Positions 35,020 through 48,240 of a stretch of DNA of 64,000 nucleotides are shown piece after piece. Made by a program: the position numbers and the translations under genes. Position 1 is the first letter of the stretch. Each line of letters opens with the position of its first letter. The notes beneath the pieces are model-generated. The model saw nothing but the letters and a program-made list of their open reading frames with translations, had not been told where the DNA came from and searched no databases. Source of the DNA: Acanthochlamys bracteata (Eukaryota; Streptophyta; Magnoliopsida; Pandanales; Velloziaceae); assembly GCA_019914995.1 (NCBI GenBank), contig CM034139.1, forward strand, positions 2,086,461 through 2,150,460, in the 5' to 3' direction.

Positions 35020-35935
35020 CTTGCTTATGTTGGCAGCAAGTCAGTGGGATGCTATAGTGGCTATTTGGCAGCAAGAAAAAAAATTCAAACACAAGCTAAC
35101 TCTGCCATACTGGGCAGCAAGCTAGTAAGCCACATGTCCACCAAGCCATGAAGAAAAAAAATCCACAACAAGACAGTAACCAACTAAGCCATACTGGACA
35201 GCAAGAAAAAAAATCCACAACAAGCTAGTAAGCAACTAAGTTATACTGGGCAGTAAGATAAAAAAATCAAAACATAAAGGTTGCCTTTGCCATACTGGAT
35301 ATCAAGCCAGTAAGCCACAAGTCTATCAAGCCAGTAAGAAAAAAAATCCACAATAAGCTAGTAAACAACTATGCCATACTAGGCAGTAAGAAAAACAAAT
35401 CCAAACACAAAGGCTGCCTCTGCCTTACAGGCCAATAAGCTAGTAAGCCACTACAAGCTAGCAAAATAACAAAAACTTTCACCAAACATATGCCAGCACT
35501 TTCCAGTGACTTTTACTAAGCAAATAACAAAAACAAAATAAGTAAAAACTTTCACCAAACAATATGCTAGCACTTTCTAGTTTCTAGTGACTTTCGTTGA
35601 GATTCACCAAACCTCTAAGGCTCTAATTCTAGTGACTTGGCGATGCTAGAAACAAATAACATAAACCTCTAAAATATGCTAGCACCAAAAGAGAGCACAA
35701 GCTAGTGAGAATACATATGACGTTGTAGCAATCTAAGATATCTAAGAAATATTCCAGTGACTTTCACCAAACTGGCCAGCAAGAAAAAAAAAATTCCATA
35801 GCATAAATAGCCGTACTGGCCAGCCAGCAAGCCACAAGTCCACAACAAGCCAACAAGAAAAAAAATCCACAACAAAGCTGGAAGCCAGTAAGCCATACTG
35901 ACCAGTAAGGAAAAAAGAAATCCACAACACTAAGA
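35020..35935. repeat. Degenerate minisatellite inside the hAT element
   Basis: Irregular tandem copies of a unit of roughly 55-80 bases are built from GCCATACTGG, CAGCAAG, an A-tract of 7-9, TCCACAACAAGC and AGTAAGC. Copies become shorter and more rearranged towards the right. Open minus-strand frames here (W/L/F-rich) come from the repeat and are not genes. Confidence 0.8.
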
Positions 35936-36059
35936 TATCTTTTAGGTCATGTAGACGGTTATTTCTAGATTCATGCTTATAGAGATGCGTATAGAGACTG
36001 AATATATGATCATCTTTAGAAAAGGTAAAATACTAAACATTAACATATCATGTTTCGAA

Positions 36060-38270
36060 GCAGAACTCTCAAGGTGGTCCTGTACTCATCACCTTCCTCT
36101 TCATTCTCCTCATCACCAAGATCATCAAGGTTCAATTTAGGTTCAATAGCTAAAAAATAATTTCATTTCAAAAGTTAGAATGCTAAACTGAGTCAATTGA
36201 GCATCTAATATTATAATTAAATACAAAGAAAGAAACACCTATTATCAATGGGTTTCTCTTTAATGGACCATGCTTCTAATTGTTTGTAGAATGGAGGGTT
36301 CATCTATGGTTATCCAATCATCATTGTCACTCTTTAGCATCCATAGGGTTATAGATTTGACCCTTGAAGTAATGCATAAGAAAAAAAACATATAGAAGCA
36401 TGAACAAAAAAAATGAGCAATAAAAGAGATAGAAAAATCTTTACATTTGTCTTAATCTCAAATTAAAATGAACATACACATTATCATTAAACTGTTGATA
36501 CTCAAAATCTATTCCTTTTATGGAATGTATGTGCTCAAATATGCTCCAATTACTATAGCAACATGATGAACTACATGTTTAGCTTAAAACATGAATGACC
36601 AATTTTCTTTAACATTCACCATTCATCTATAAAAGTACAAGTGTTAGACAACAGAATTTTTAAAAAAAAGTTGTGGAAAAGAACACAATAATCAACTAAC
36701 TAGGGCCATATTTTGACGATTAGCTATAGGAGAAATACATCCAAAGTCTCCTTCGACATTTGTAAATAGCTTCATCTCACCGGTTAGTTTACTGATCAAC
36801 TCAAAATCTCTAAAAGCATACTTCTTTATAACATCCATAACTAGCAAAACAATAGAATTTATCTTTTCAGTGGAAGAGCTATCATACTGATAATAAGGAT
36901 TCAATCAATAAACAGCTGAGGGTAAAACTTTACCTAGCTGATGATCTCATTTATCACTAATAATATTGAGGTACAGTGTCACTCGTTTCTTATTTCTCTT
37001 GAATCTCCTCATGATTTCAGCTTTAGGATTATGAATAGCCTCAAACAAGTACCACATGCAAGGCCTATCATCACTATCAATACGAAGAACAAGAACTAGA
37101 GAAGTAATAAGTTTTACTATATTTTCATACTCCGTCCAAAATGAAGGAGTTAACACATCATCTACAAATTTTTTACTTTACTTTCCTTAGCGTACGATGA
37201 GGTTGCCTATTCTCTTGATGTTATCATAGCTCTTAAACTATCCTTGTGAGCTGATATATTTTTAAAGATAATAAAATTAGTAGCAAAACGAGTTTGTACT
37301 GGTCTAATTATTTCTTTTCCACATGTGATTTTTCTTATTAAATGTAAAGAAAAATAATGATTATAAATATACTTGGTAATTCTAGATGCATGAGCCACCA
37401 AATTATTAACTTCATCTAGCTTGCCAAAATCATGAAACATCAAGTTAATATATTATGCAGCATAAGGAGATCAAAACAAATCTCTAAACCCTCGCTCTAA
37501 TAGTCTACCAGGAGCAACATAATTAGAAACATTATTAGTGATAAAATGGATCACATTCTCAACACCCATACAAGACAATTTTTCTAAACAGCTTGTACAA
37601 CATCTCAGCAGTTTTTGAAGCATCAGATGCATCGATAGATTTGAGAAAGAAAGTATCTTTGGGCAATAAACTAAAAAATTGATGAGAGTTCTTCTGTTTT
37701 GGTCTATTCATCCATCAGCCATGATATTACATCCTATTGTCTTCCATACATCACGATAGCTCTCAACATAACGCCTTGTCTGCTCAACATTCTTATTCAA
37801 TAAAAATTTTTGAAAACTATGATAGCGAGGAGCTTTATAACCTACACTCATACTAGTAATAACAACTACCATATGTTAAAAATAAATAGAGTTAACTGTG
37901 TTAAAAGATTCATGCATCAATCATCCACTTGGATATAGCAATCCCACATCTTTCTATGGCCTCCTTATTTTGCAAAACACTCTTTAAAGTGGGTTATGCA
38001 TTAGGAGTAGTTCTCGGCATGAAATAAGAATCTATATGCATTACCTCTTTTGATTATGTGACTGCATGCTTTTCTCTACCCATATTGCCCTTTGCGATTT
38101 CTGATCTTGCTGATGTGCATTGATTTACCAGATTATCTCCACCGAATCTGTTGTAAGCATACTCCTCAGATTCTCTATGGTGTTGGCTAAACGAATTCTG
38201 CACATCTAACATATCTTGATGTCTTGTCTTTCTAGAAACAAAATCATCAGTATATATCTTCATTTAATAG
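36060..38270 (-). pseudogene. Broken hAT transposase (DUF659 and dimerisation regions)
   Basis: Reading leftward, a linker region lies at 38,263-38,054. The DUF659-like part at about 37,720-37,440 reads NRRTLINFLVYCPK, SIDASDASKTAEMLYKLFRK and GVENVIHFITNNVSNYVAPG. Next are SPYAA and the frame at 37,443-37,207 (RITKYIYNH, IIRPVQTRFATNFI). 37,156-36,947 contains SFWTEYENIVKL and RPCMWYLFEAIHNPK. 36,904-36,692 begins MNPYYQYD. The C-terminal dimerisation part near 36,560-36,470 reads FEHIHSIKGIDFEYQQFND, and an acidic tail lies near 36,130. At least four frameshifts or stops separate these pieces, so no active enzyme is expected. The BED zinc finger was not found. Confidence 0.88.
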
Positions 38271-38349
38271 CGAACATCAGCTGGAACGGCATTGCAAGCT
38301 CCAACATCTCCTTTCACTATAGCTAGGTTGTTGTTTGAATTTATTAATG

Positions 38350-38960
38350 CCACTTCCAGCAAATGTTTGAGAACAATAGCTGCATATCCAAATGTTTTTT
38401 TCTAACTGCCACCAATTTCAGAAAGTCTGCAATGACTCCAAGCAGGATCAGTTTTTTTATTTGAAGAATTTTGACCTTATGAAATTGTTGAGAATTACTG
38501 GGTAGACTCTGTAGAAGGATTGGAATGATTCGAACCAATCCCATACATTAGCTGGCCGGCTAACAGAACGAGTAGAGAAATCGATACTGGTAGCACTAAC
38601 GAACAGATCTAGCAGACCGAGCAGCAGAGCCCGATCGGACACAGAGATTAAGCTCGAGCATATTAGGCTTCGAACTTTGGAGCTGTGAAGCTGTAATTGA
38701 AGTTGAGCACCAACAATGTGACGTCGGAGGACAGAAGCGGTGTGGCAACGGTGATCAAACTTGGACGAAACGGTGATTGAGTTCGGACGAAGAGAGGATC
38801 GAGTAGCGGTCAAGGAAAAAAAGGGAAAGCGGAACCAGTGTGATGTTGGAGGACTGAAGCTGGTATAGCAGCGGTGATCAAGCTCTAACAATAGCGCCGA
38901 AAGAAAAATATGGGAAAGAAGAAAAAAATAAAACGAGCTCGAGTAGAAGGCTTGCGTGGT
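38350..38960 (-). other. GC-richer 5' region of the hAT element
   Basis: GC content is higher than in flanking DNA, with repeated GGTGATCAA.CTTGGACGA-like words (about 38,745-38,890). An open minus-strand frame of 144 codons covers part of it, but no transposase motif is present. It probably represents leader, promoter or repeated non-coding sequence. Confidence 0.4.
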
Positions 38961-39156
38961 TTGAAGGCATGCGGTTTAAGCTTATTCGTTGAGAAAAAAA
39001 ATAAAAATTAGATTTAATATTGTTTTATAAAAAATATCGGTTGATTCGAGTCGACTCGAGTCAGTACGGATCGACTGCAAAAATAATTTTATTATTAACC
39101 CGCACCAGTTTACGCTCCGGATTGATCCGGATAGGCTGGTCCCGTTTTTACAACTA

Positions 39157-39619
39157 TAACTGGAATTATAGTACTTGTGTAACCACATAATATACCTATT
39201 TTGTTTAATTTAAATGCAAAAAATATAATATCAGTTCAGACTTATAATATTGCTTTAATAGTAAAACAATATCCTTTTATGTTTCGTATCCATCTTTATA
39301 ATATCTATCATATATCATCTAACATCATTAAATTGAAAAAAAAAAAAAAAAACAAAGAAAGTAAAATGTGACGATATATTTCCAGCTATCATTTGAAAAT
39401 TTTAGGCCAAATTTTGATTTGATTTATATAAAAGAAAGAACTTATGCGTTAACTTTTGACCCTTCGATCATCATGGGATAATAAAAAAAACGAAAGAATA
39501 ATTGAAATTAATTAAATAATTTTTTTCTACATCAAACATTATGTTTCAGAATTATCCGGGTTAATACATTGACTTTGTTAACTTATGCTTTTAATAATCT
39601 CCAAAGAATAATAAAGAGT
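39157..39619. other. AT-rich spacer, no gene seen
   Basis: Between the hAT element and the copia remnant. It contains a poly-A run near 39,338-39,353 and nothing else recognisable. No long terminal repeat was found here. Confidence 0.5.
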
Positions 39620-41405
39620 TAGTTCTACTCCTAATTTTTAGCAGTTCCGCAATACTTTCGACAACGCCAAGCCAAAAAATAAAATAATGCAGCCAATTAG
39701 TTTGAATTGTGGCATCAAAAAATGCCACAAATTCAACTTCCAGAGTGGAAGTATCAATGATAGACTATTTCGCACTTTCCGATGATATTGTTCCTTCTGC
39801 CAAAAGAAACACGTACCCGAATATGGATTTTCTACTATCAACACTTCCATAAAATCTGAATTCGAAAACCCGATAACTTCCAAATTGTCAGATCTTCTGT
39901 AAGTGAGTATATGATCTTTCGTTCCTTACAAGTATCTTAATACTTTCTTTACAACTCTCCAGTGATCATGTCTTAAATTACTCTGATATCGACCTAGCAT
40001 TCCGACTGCAAATCTGATATCAGGTTTAGTATAAGTTTGAGCATACATCAGACTCCCAATAAGAGATGCGTAAGAAATTTCTTTCATTTGTTTACGTTCC
40101 AATTTGTTCTTTGGACATTGCATATGGCTAAATTTGTCACCTTTCTAGATTGGAACCACACTTGCCGAGTAATTTTTTATTCCAAATTTCTTTAGAACCT
40201 TATTGATATATATGCTTTTTAAGACGACCCTAACAATCCTTGTGATCGATCTCGATAAATTTCAATACCAATCACAAAAGTTGTCTTTCTCAAAGCTTTC
40301 ATTTCAAAGTTATTAGAAAGAAATTTCTTAGTCTCATATAATAGACCAAAATCATTTGTAGCAAGTAACATATCATCAACATACAGAATTAGAAATATAA
40401 ATTTGCTCTCACTGATATTTAATACACAGATCAATAGTGTTTTCTTTAAATCCAAAAGAGCTGATAGTATCATTAAACTTTAGAATACTATTGTTGAAAA
40501 ACTTGCTTAAGTTCGTATATTGATTTTTTAAGTTTACATACCAACTTTTGTTTTCCTTCAACCAACAAGCCTTCAGGTTGACAGATATATACTTCCTCAT
40601 CTAAATTTTCATTTATAAAGGTGGTTTTCATATCCATTTGATTTTAGTTCTAAATTATAATGAGCTATCAAAGCCATGATAATTCTAAATTAGTCCTTTC
40701 TTGAAATTGGAGAAAATGTTTCATTATAATCAATGTTATTTTTTTGATTAAAACCTTTAGCAACAAGTCTAACTTTATATCGTTCGATATTGCCATTTGA
40801 ATCACGTTTGGTCTTAAAGACCCACTTGTATCCAATACACTTATGTCTTTCTGGCAATTCAACAAGTTCTCAAACTTTATTACGTTCTATAGATTTCAGC
40901 TAATCATTCATGGCATCTATCCATTCAGAACTATTAGCACCATCAATGGCTTGTGAAAATAAAACTGGATGATCATTCAAGCCCAAATCAAAATTTGACT
41001 CTTATAAGTAAACCACATAATCGTTCGAAATAGCGAGTTTTCTTTATCTTTCAGAACTTTTTAATGCTATTTCTTGTAGGTCATTTACAATAGTTCATCA
41101 AGATTTATGTTATTCAGAGGAGTTTTATTTATTTGTTGTTCTTGTACACTGTTAAAATGTACAGCTGTAGGACAACAACATTATAAGAAGTTTGAGGTAG
41201 AGAAATTTGTTTCCTTATTTTTTTAATTTCCACTTTGAATGGTTCTTCACTTTCACTGAGTTCATCATTTTTAATGAATCTAACATTTCCAGTTTCAACA
41301 ATTTTTGTAATATGGTTAGGACAATAAAATCTATATCCTTTTAATTTTTCTGGAGAACTAATGAAAAATTCACTGATTAGTAGAGATCTGAAATTGGCAG
41401 ATAAC
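39620..41405 (-). pseudogene. Truncated, decayed Ty1/copia pol (integrase end, RT, RNase H)
   Basis: Read leftward on the minus strand, the post-integrase piece (SEFFISSPEKLKGYRFYCPN, about 41,375) gives way to the start of RT (about 40,870, with TSGSLRPN- and ISNDIKLDLLLKV-like sequence). The catalytic YVDDMLLATND follows at about 40,385-40,350, then NNFEMKALRKTTFVIGIEI. IGSLMYAQTYTKPDIRFAVG lies near 40,070, and an RNase H region near 39,880-39,650 (VIGFSNSDF). The gag, protease and integrase core and both LTRs are absent, and stops and shifts are frequent. The right edge joins directly to the module repeat family at about 41,410. Confidence 0.9.
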
Positions 41406-42009
41406 TCCAATAACCAGCACTAACTCTAAATTGGCAGAGATTTGATCAAATTAGTAGAGATCTGAAACCAACAACAGAACAGATCTTACGTATCAAATGA
41501 AATAGGCCATGTTTAGCAACGAAATTAATTTAAAATACAATGATAAATCCTAATGTCATGAATTCCACCATTTCCAATCTGCAAAGAATTAGCCTGCAAC
41601 AAAACTACAACAAAAAATTCTGAATAGCTAGCTCTTGAGTCACACATTCATGGACTACGAAATAATATCCATGCACAAAACCTTATGTGTTGAACGCACG
41701 AAGCTGTAAAACAATAATGTTGGCCATACCTCAAAACTATGACTTCTAGCATCCTCGCAATGACAACGAGTGGCATCATTATAGATATAAGGCAACAGCT
41801 TCTAGGAAAACCATATTTTGTACAAAATCCAAGATAACTATCGATAGCTGCTGCTGCAGCAAGGGAAATAAAAATCAAGCATATAGAGTGAAACTATTCA
41901 AAAGAAACCCACAAGAATAAGAACAAGAACAAAACAGAAGAAAAGCAAACAAACTAGCAAACACCAGCATTGCAGTGCTGAAGAAGTCAACCTGGTCACA
42001 GACTAGGAG

Positions 42010-42960
42010 ATTCCTAGGGAAGGCCATCAGATGTTCTAACCTAAAGGGAGAGGAAGAGGGGAAAATAATCAATATGCAACACGACGAATCAACTTAGACA
42101 TAATAACTAGATTCAAAGAAGCAGGCAACTTAACTAGCCATAAAAAAAGAGGCTACTTTCATTGGAAACACTCAGAAAAAGTTGACCCTTCAGCCAACAC
42201 CACAGCTTTTCTCGACATGAGATGAAGGAGGAGAAAGAAAACTCAATCACTATGCAATAAAACTAATAGCTGAGAAGCAACAGTCGAATCGAAGAAGAAG
42301 AAAACTTAACTATCAACACATGCGTCAACTTGATCAATTCCTTCGCATTGAACAGAAGTTCGGCATCTAACCTAAACTCCTGTGGTTTTTGAAACCTGAA
42401 TTGAAGAACAAGACAAGAAAATTAATCAGCATGCAAGTAAGCCAAAAATTCTAAGCAGCAATAAAGGATTTGGAGAAGCATGCAACTTAACTAAGCACGC
42501 GAATGATTACTAGATTTATTGCCGGCATTGAAGACAGGTTCATCCTTCACCTAGCACTTGATTCTTTAAATCTCACGAGAAGAAGGAGAAATGGAAAACA
42601 ATTATTACTATCTAAGCAAACCAAACAAGAAATAAACAAGGACTCAAGAGAAGCACGCAAGGATTTAAAGAAGCAGGCAAATTACCTACGTAAGATGCTA
42701 CTGCTTGATTGAATGCCTCTGTCAAAGACTCCGCTGTTCAACCAGCACTCCGTTGGTTATTTTTTTACATTTAAGAAACAGAACGCAGGAAAGATAATCA
42801 GTATGCAAGAAAACAAAGAACTTAAGAAGCAACAGAAGGATACAATGAAAAAAAAAACTTTTACCTAAGCAGTCAAATGACTGCTTGATTTGATTGCTTG
42901 CCACGAGAAAAAGTTAGACCACCAAGAACCACTAACTGTAGCTACTTTTGGACGAACTAC
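42010..42960 (-). repeat. ~175-bp monomer array
   Basis: Five to six monomers of the same family, with landmarks near 42,025, 42,195, 42,395, 42,560 and 42,750. Individual frames of 60-70 codons occur, but they are not shared between monomers. Confidence 0.75.
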
Positions 42961-44805
42961 AATGCGAAGTCAAAGTAGAAAAGGTGTCTTGAGACATCAT
43001 CTTCTAACCTGAAAAGATTAAAATGAAGAAAACAACAACTACGCATGTTAAGAAGAAACGAGTAGAATAAGGTAATCAAATGGTTTAGCTGAAAAAAGAA
43101 AAACGATTGCTTCATTTGTTGCCTGCATTGAAAGAAAGTGGCCACTCCAACGGGCAAGTGCTACAGCTGCGTCCAGATGCGTTGACAAAGCAAAAATTAA
43201 TTGCAGAAGCAATTTAAGAAGAAGTGATCATTCTAGTAGAAGCTACAAATGCCTAGACAATCAAAACAAACAGAAACTTTTAACCTACCACTTGTTTGTG
43301 CATGCATAGAAGAGATGTGATACCATTTGACCAACCAAAAACCAGTATGAATGCAACACACCAAGCAGTAAAATAATAAAGTTAGGCGTACCTGAAGATT
43401 GTGAGTTGTAGCATTCCTCACAACCATGACATCGAGTGGCATTATTCTAGATGTAAGTTGCAAAATCTTCTAAAAACCACCACATTTGCATAAAATTCAA
43501 GACAACTTTCAATATTCGTGTATCTGCAAGGAATATAATAAACAATCATAACAAGTCAAATTATTTACCCAAAATAAAAAAATCAAATAAACAAACACCA
43601 ACTTTACAATGCTGAAGATGACAAACTGATGGCCAAGGACTAGAAGAGTTCTAACGGAGGCCATGAGATCTTATAACCTATAAGAAAGAGGAAGAAGGAC
43701 AAAACAATTATCGGTGCAAGAAGACGAATCAACTTAAGCCACAATAAGTGGATTTAAAGAAGCAGACCACTTAACTAGCCATGAAAAGATTCGCTTGATT
43801 GATTGAAAGAATTGAAGAAGTGTTGGTCCTCTGACAAGCAATCAATTGTTATTTTGACATGGAACAAGACGAGGGAAGGAAAATTTGAATAGTATGCAAG
43901 AAAGCTAAGACCTAAGAAGGAACATGACAAATCAAAGAAAAAGAACTTAACTATCAACAAGTGGGATGAGTTGATCAATTACCTTGCATTGAAGAGAAGT
44001 TCGCAAAAATGAAGCCAGACAGCAACACAAATTGGCAAGAAACAAATCACACCTCTGTATTAGATGTGGATTACATATCTTTTTAAGACAAACAAATCCA
44101 CCTCGGGCCTATGCCACGTACTGGATAAATCAAGGATGGAGTTAAATAGAAAGTTGATAACCATAACTCTAAAAGATGACAAGTTACAGCATTGATTAGT
44201 AATAATCATAAAGTGAGTAGTACTAAAACAGCATATAGCCTTGATATACCATTCTACTTGTTGATCCAAAAATAAAAAAGAAGTCCTATTGTTACTCTTC
44301 GGTTAATTACAAGAAGCAATGTACTTAACAATGAAGAAAATAAAGTCAACGATCCAATGATAAAATATTAAAAGAAAGTATATAATTGCTTAGAATGCTA
44401 GTCACTACATTAACAAACAAACAATTGCAAGATAGATTGTCAAATCAGGAACAATGCTCAACTTTGACTCACTGGATCATTCATCTCCCCCGGATCAAAA
44501 CAAATCTTCCTCGCGCCTACATTAAGTAATAGAGAAAACATAAAGGATGGAGTCAAATATCAAGTCAATTAACTATACTAATCCAAAACAAAGCCAAAGT
44601 AATCCATTCTTAATGTTTATATAGAAAGCCATCCACTCAATGGCATCATTGTATTAAATTCACGTTACTACTTACAGAAACCAAATCACATAATTTTTCA
44701 ATCAATAAATGTAACTCAATTTGATCTATGATTCAATCACCTAATCTCAAACAACATGATGGACACTACAAACATAAAGCAATCATAGTAAAGCTTAAAG
44801 AGCGC

Positions 44806-46700
44806 TTACTTCTTTACTAGCACTACCTTGAAAATGTAAATGGTTGCTTATACACAGATAAAATGAGCATTATTGACTCCTGCTACAAAACAGCAAGAAC
44901 GAATTCAATTGCAAATCAAAACCCGTTAGATACCAACAAACATCTTTACCTTTATTCGCTTAAAAGTTTGATTTAGTTTTAATTTAATGACAATTCTTGA
45001 TTGGATTTCTTCTTAATCACTCCTTGATTAGCTTGATTCTTCTTAAAGGAAACAAACGCAAGTAAAAGAACTAAATAACAAGCTACCCTGAGGGTAATGC
45101 CTAAGCAGCACATAGTCATTATAAAAACACAACTTATAAATAATTTCCTAAGACAATGTGAACCTTGAAAAACGAAAATAGAAATGGCAAAAAGAAAATG
45201 AAGATGTAACCATCATGGGTAAGGAAGAAAGAATGAACCTATAATCTCCAATTGCGTCTATTTAGTATCAAATTGAACCCACCTGTTTCCTGTTTGTGAC
45301 TTCCACTTGTGAAAGGCTGAATACTAGTTGACTACAGTTTCTTCTAAGGTCTACTCGTAATAGTTGCGTCATACTTCTTTCTTAGCTCTTCCTCATATTT
45401 TTTAGATAATTGCTTATACAAAGCAAATGAGTATTAATGACTGCAGCTACAAAACAGCAAGAACGAATTCAATTGCAAATCAAAACCTATCCTATACCAA
45501 CAAATGAGAATGTGAATCTTGAAAACATAAGATGAAACTCAAACATCTTAAGCAGCTGGTTCTTCTAACCTGAAAGGATGAGAATGACGACAAATACAAG
45601 AACTAAGCACAACAAAGAGAAGAATGTAAACAAAGAGCTCTTACTTCTTTATTAGCACTACCTTGAAATTTAAATGGTTGCTTATACACAGCGAAAGTGA
45701 GCATTATTGACTCCTGCTACAAAACAACAAGAACAAATTCAATTGCAAATCAAAACCTGTTAGATACTGACAAACATCTTTACCTTTATCCGCTTAAAAG
45801 TTTGATTCAGTTTTAATTTAATGACAATTCTTGATTGGATTTCTTCTTAATCACTCCTTGATTAGTTTGATTCTTCTTAAAGGAAACAGACACAAGTAAA
45901 AGAACTAAAGAATAAGCTACCCTCAGAGTAATGCTTAAGCAGCACAGGTCATTATAAAAACACAACTTATGACAAATTAAATAATTTTCAAAGACCATGT
46001 GAATCTTGAAAATTGAAAAAAAATTAAAAACGGCAAAAAAGGAATCATTGTTTTGCAAATTATTAAATGAAGACGTAATCATCATGGGTAAGGAAGATAG
46101 AATGAACTTATAATCGCCGTTTGCACCTTTTTAGTATGAAATTGAACCTACCTATTTCCTGTTTGTGACTTCCAGTTGTGAAAAGCTGAATACTAGTTGA
46201 CTCCAGCTTCTTTTTTAGCTCTACCTCGTAATAGTAAATGGTTGCTTATACCCAGTAAATGAGCATTACTGACTCCAGCAGCAAAACAGCAAGAACGAAT
46301 TCAATTGCAAATCAAAACCTACCCATACCAACAAATTTCTCTTCCTTGTCATTTAAAGTTTGATTCATTTTTTATTTAATGACAATTCTTGATTGGCTTG
46401 ATTCTTCTTAATCAATTTATAATCACCATAATTTTTCTTAAAGAAAAGAGACCCAAGTAAAACAAGCTAAGCTGAGAGTTCATCTTAAACAACACATCAT
46501 TATTAATGAAAACACAACTTATGACAGATATGAACTGTGTTAATCGTGAAAACTGAAAATCATAAAGATGGAAAAAGGAGAATTAGTTGTCAATTATTGA
46601 AAGAAGGCACTGCCATGATGGGTAAGGAAGATAGAATGAGCCTGATTCTAATCAGATATGAAACGGGACGTACCTATTCCTGTTTGTGACTTCCTATTAT
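44806..46700 (-). repeat. Local triplication of an ~0.5-0.8 kb module
   Basis: A segment containing AATGACAATTCTTGATTGG and CTTAAAGGAAA recurs at about 44,990, 45,820 and 46,375. The first two copies are 831 bases apart and very similar over more than 500 bases; the third is shorter and more diverged. A single copy is present near 6,390 in the left block, so the triplication is specific to the right block. Confidence 0.8.
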
Positions 46701-47139
46701 GAAATACGGAAAGCAATGTGATTTTAACATCGTAGTTAAACTATTAAATTACTGCATGAGGATGAAAGCTCATCCGAAGGAAATGAAATAATAACGAAAA
46801 TAAAATAAGATTATAAGAAAATAAAACAACAAAAGTTACTATGTGCTTTGAAAAATCACAAATACTGTTCATAATATCATGGAATAGACGAATTTATCAA
46901 CTAAACTATATTTTGACTTATCACCAACGTGGTTCCCCAATTTTTTCATCATTAATTAGATTAGAAGTTTACTATAGCAATACTTCATACAAAGTTATTG
47001 TAGAAGTGCTTAGCTCTTCCATTGGCATAATGGCGAACCTAGTAATCCTTAACAGTGAAATTATTTAGAGAAAAACAAAATACCACAATAGTAATGCTGA
47101 AGATGTCAACCTGACGGTCAAGAATTAGCGTTCTAGTGG

Positions 47140-48240
47140 AGGACGTTGGATCTTCTAGCCTAAAGGGGAGAGGAAGGGAGGCAAACCAATCGATGCGCAA
47201 GAAAACTAATCAGTGTACACACCAACAAATGGATTCAAAGCAGGAAAATTTGCTAGCCAATAAAATGACAGCTTCATTCGTTGAGAATATTGAAAAAATG
47301 TCAACATACAACCAGCACTCAATTGGTTCTTTTGACATGCAACACAGTGGGAGAAACAGAAATAAGTTAGTTAGCAAGAAAGCACGAATGAACAATCAAT
47401 AGGTCCAACCAAAGAAGAAGAGAACTTAGAATAACAACTCAAGCAACTGGTAGATCGATTGCCTTGCATCGAACAGAAGTTCGCCTTCCAACCCGAATTC
47501 CTTTGGTTCTTTTTAACCAAAATCAAAGAGCACAATAGGGAAAACAATCAGCAAGCAACCCAAAAATTCTAAGCACCATTAAAGGATTTGGAAAAGCCTG
47601 TTAAATAACTAGGAATGTGAAATGAAGGCTAGATTTATTGCCATCATTGAGGAGAACTTCATCCTCTCACCAGCACTTAATTCTTTAAATCTGGAAAGAA
47701 GAAGGAGAAATGTAAAATAAGTAATATATAAGCAAACAAGGCAATTTGTGGAACTACATAAGGACTTAAAGAAACAGATAAGTAACTGCATAATCGGCTG
47801 TCGTGCAAGGAGAAAAAGTAGAACGTACAATTGGGATTCGATTAATTCTTTAACCTAAACAATAAGAGATAAAGGAAAAACAATCACTACCAAGCAAGTT
47901 AAGAAAATTAAGGGTAAAAAAGAGTTCAGAGAAGCAGGCAACTTAGCTAAGCAAGATAGCTATTGCTTGATTGAATGCCACTCACAAAAGGTTCGCCACC
48001 TAAGGAGCACTCCGTTGCTTCTTTTTTCTTAGAACAAAGAGGGAGACAGGATGGAAAAACAGTATGCATGAAATCTAAGAAATTGAGAAGCAATAGGAGG
48101 ACTCAGAGAAGAAGGAAACTGAACTAAGCATGCCAAGGAGTTCTTGATTGATTGCTTGCCAAAGGATAAAATTGACCGCCCAGCACGACTAAGCTCAGCA
48201 AACTTTGGAGGAACTGACAAAGGAAACTAACCAGAAAACA
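47140..48240 (-). repeat. ~175-bp monomer array
   Basis: Six monomers with landmarks near 47,150, 47,325, 47,508, 47,675, 47,850 and 48,025. They parallel the arrays in the three higher-order units but are more diverged from them than those are from each other. Confidence 0.8.

Larger units (their letters stand above)
34225..39156 (-). mobile_element. hAT element, ~4.9 kb, defective
   Basis: The left end reads TAGTTGGAAAACCGAACCAG. The right end, complemented, reads TAGTTGTAAAAACGGGACCAG. Both are followed within 30 bases by TCCGGA words. TGGAATCA precedes the left end (34,217-34,224) and TGGAATTA follows the right end after four extra bases (39,161-39,168), compatible with the 8-bp duplication of hAT elements. 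The interior carries a broken hAT transposase on the minus strand, whose 5' side is at the right. About 900 bases of minisatellite lie in the 3' non-coding part. Confidence 0.75.

Noticed and set aside
35702..35930. W/L/F-rich minus-strand frames resembling membrane proteins
   Set aside because: They lie wholly in the minisatellite of the hAT element and arise from its repeated words.
39157..39619. Left LTR of the copia remnant
   Set aside because: No TG...CA-bounded repeat shared with the other side, no polypurine tract and no primer-binding site were found.
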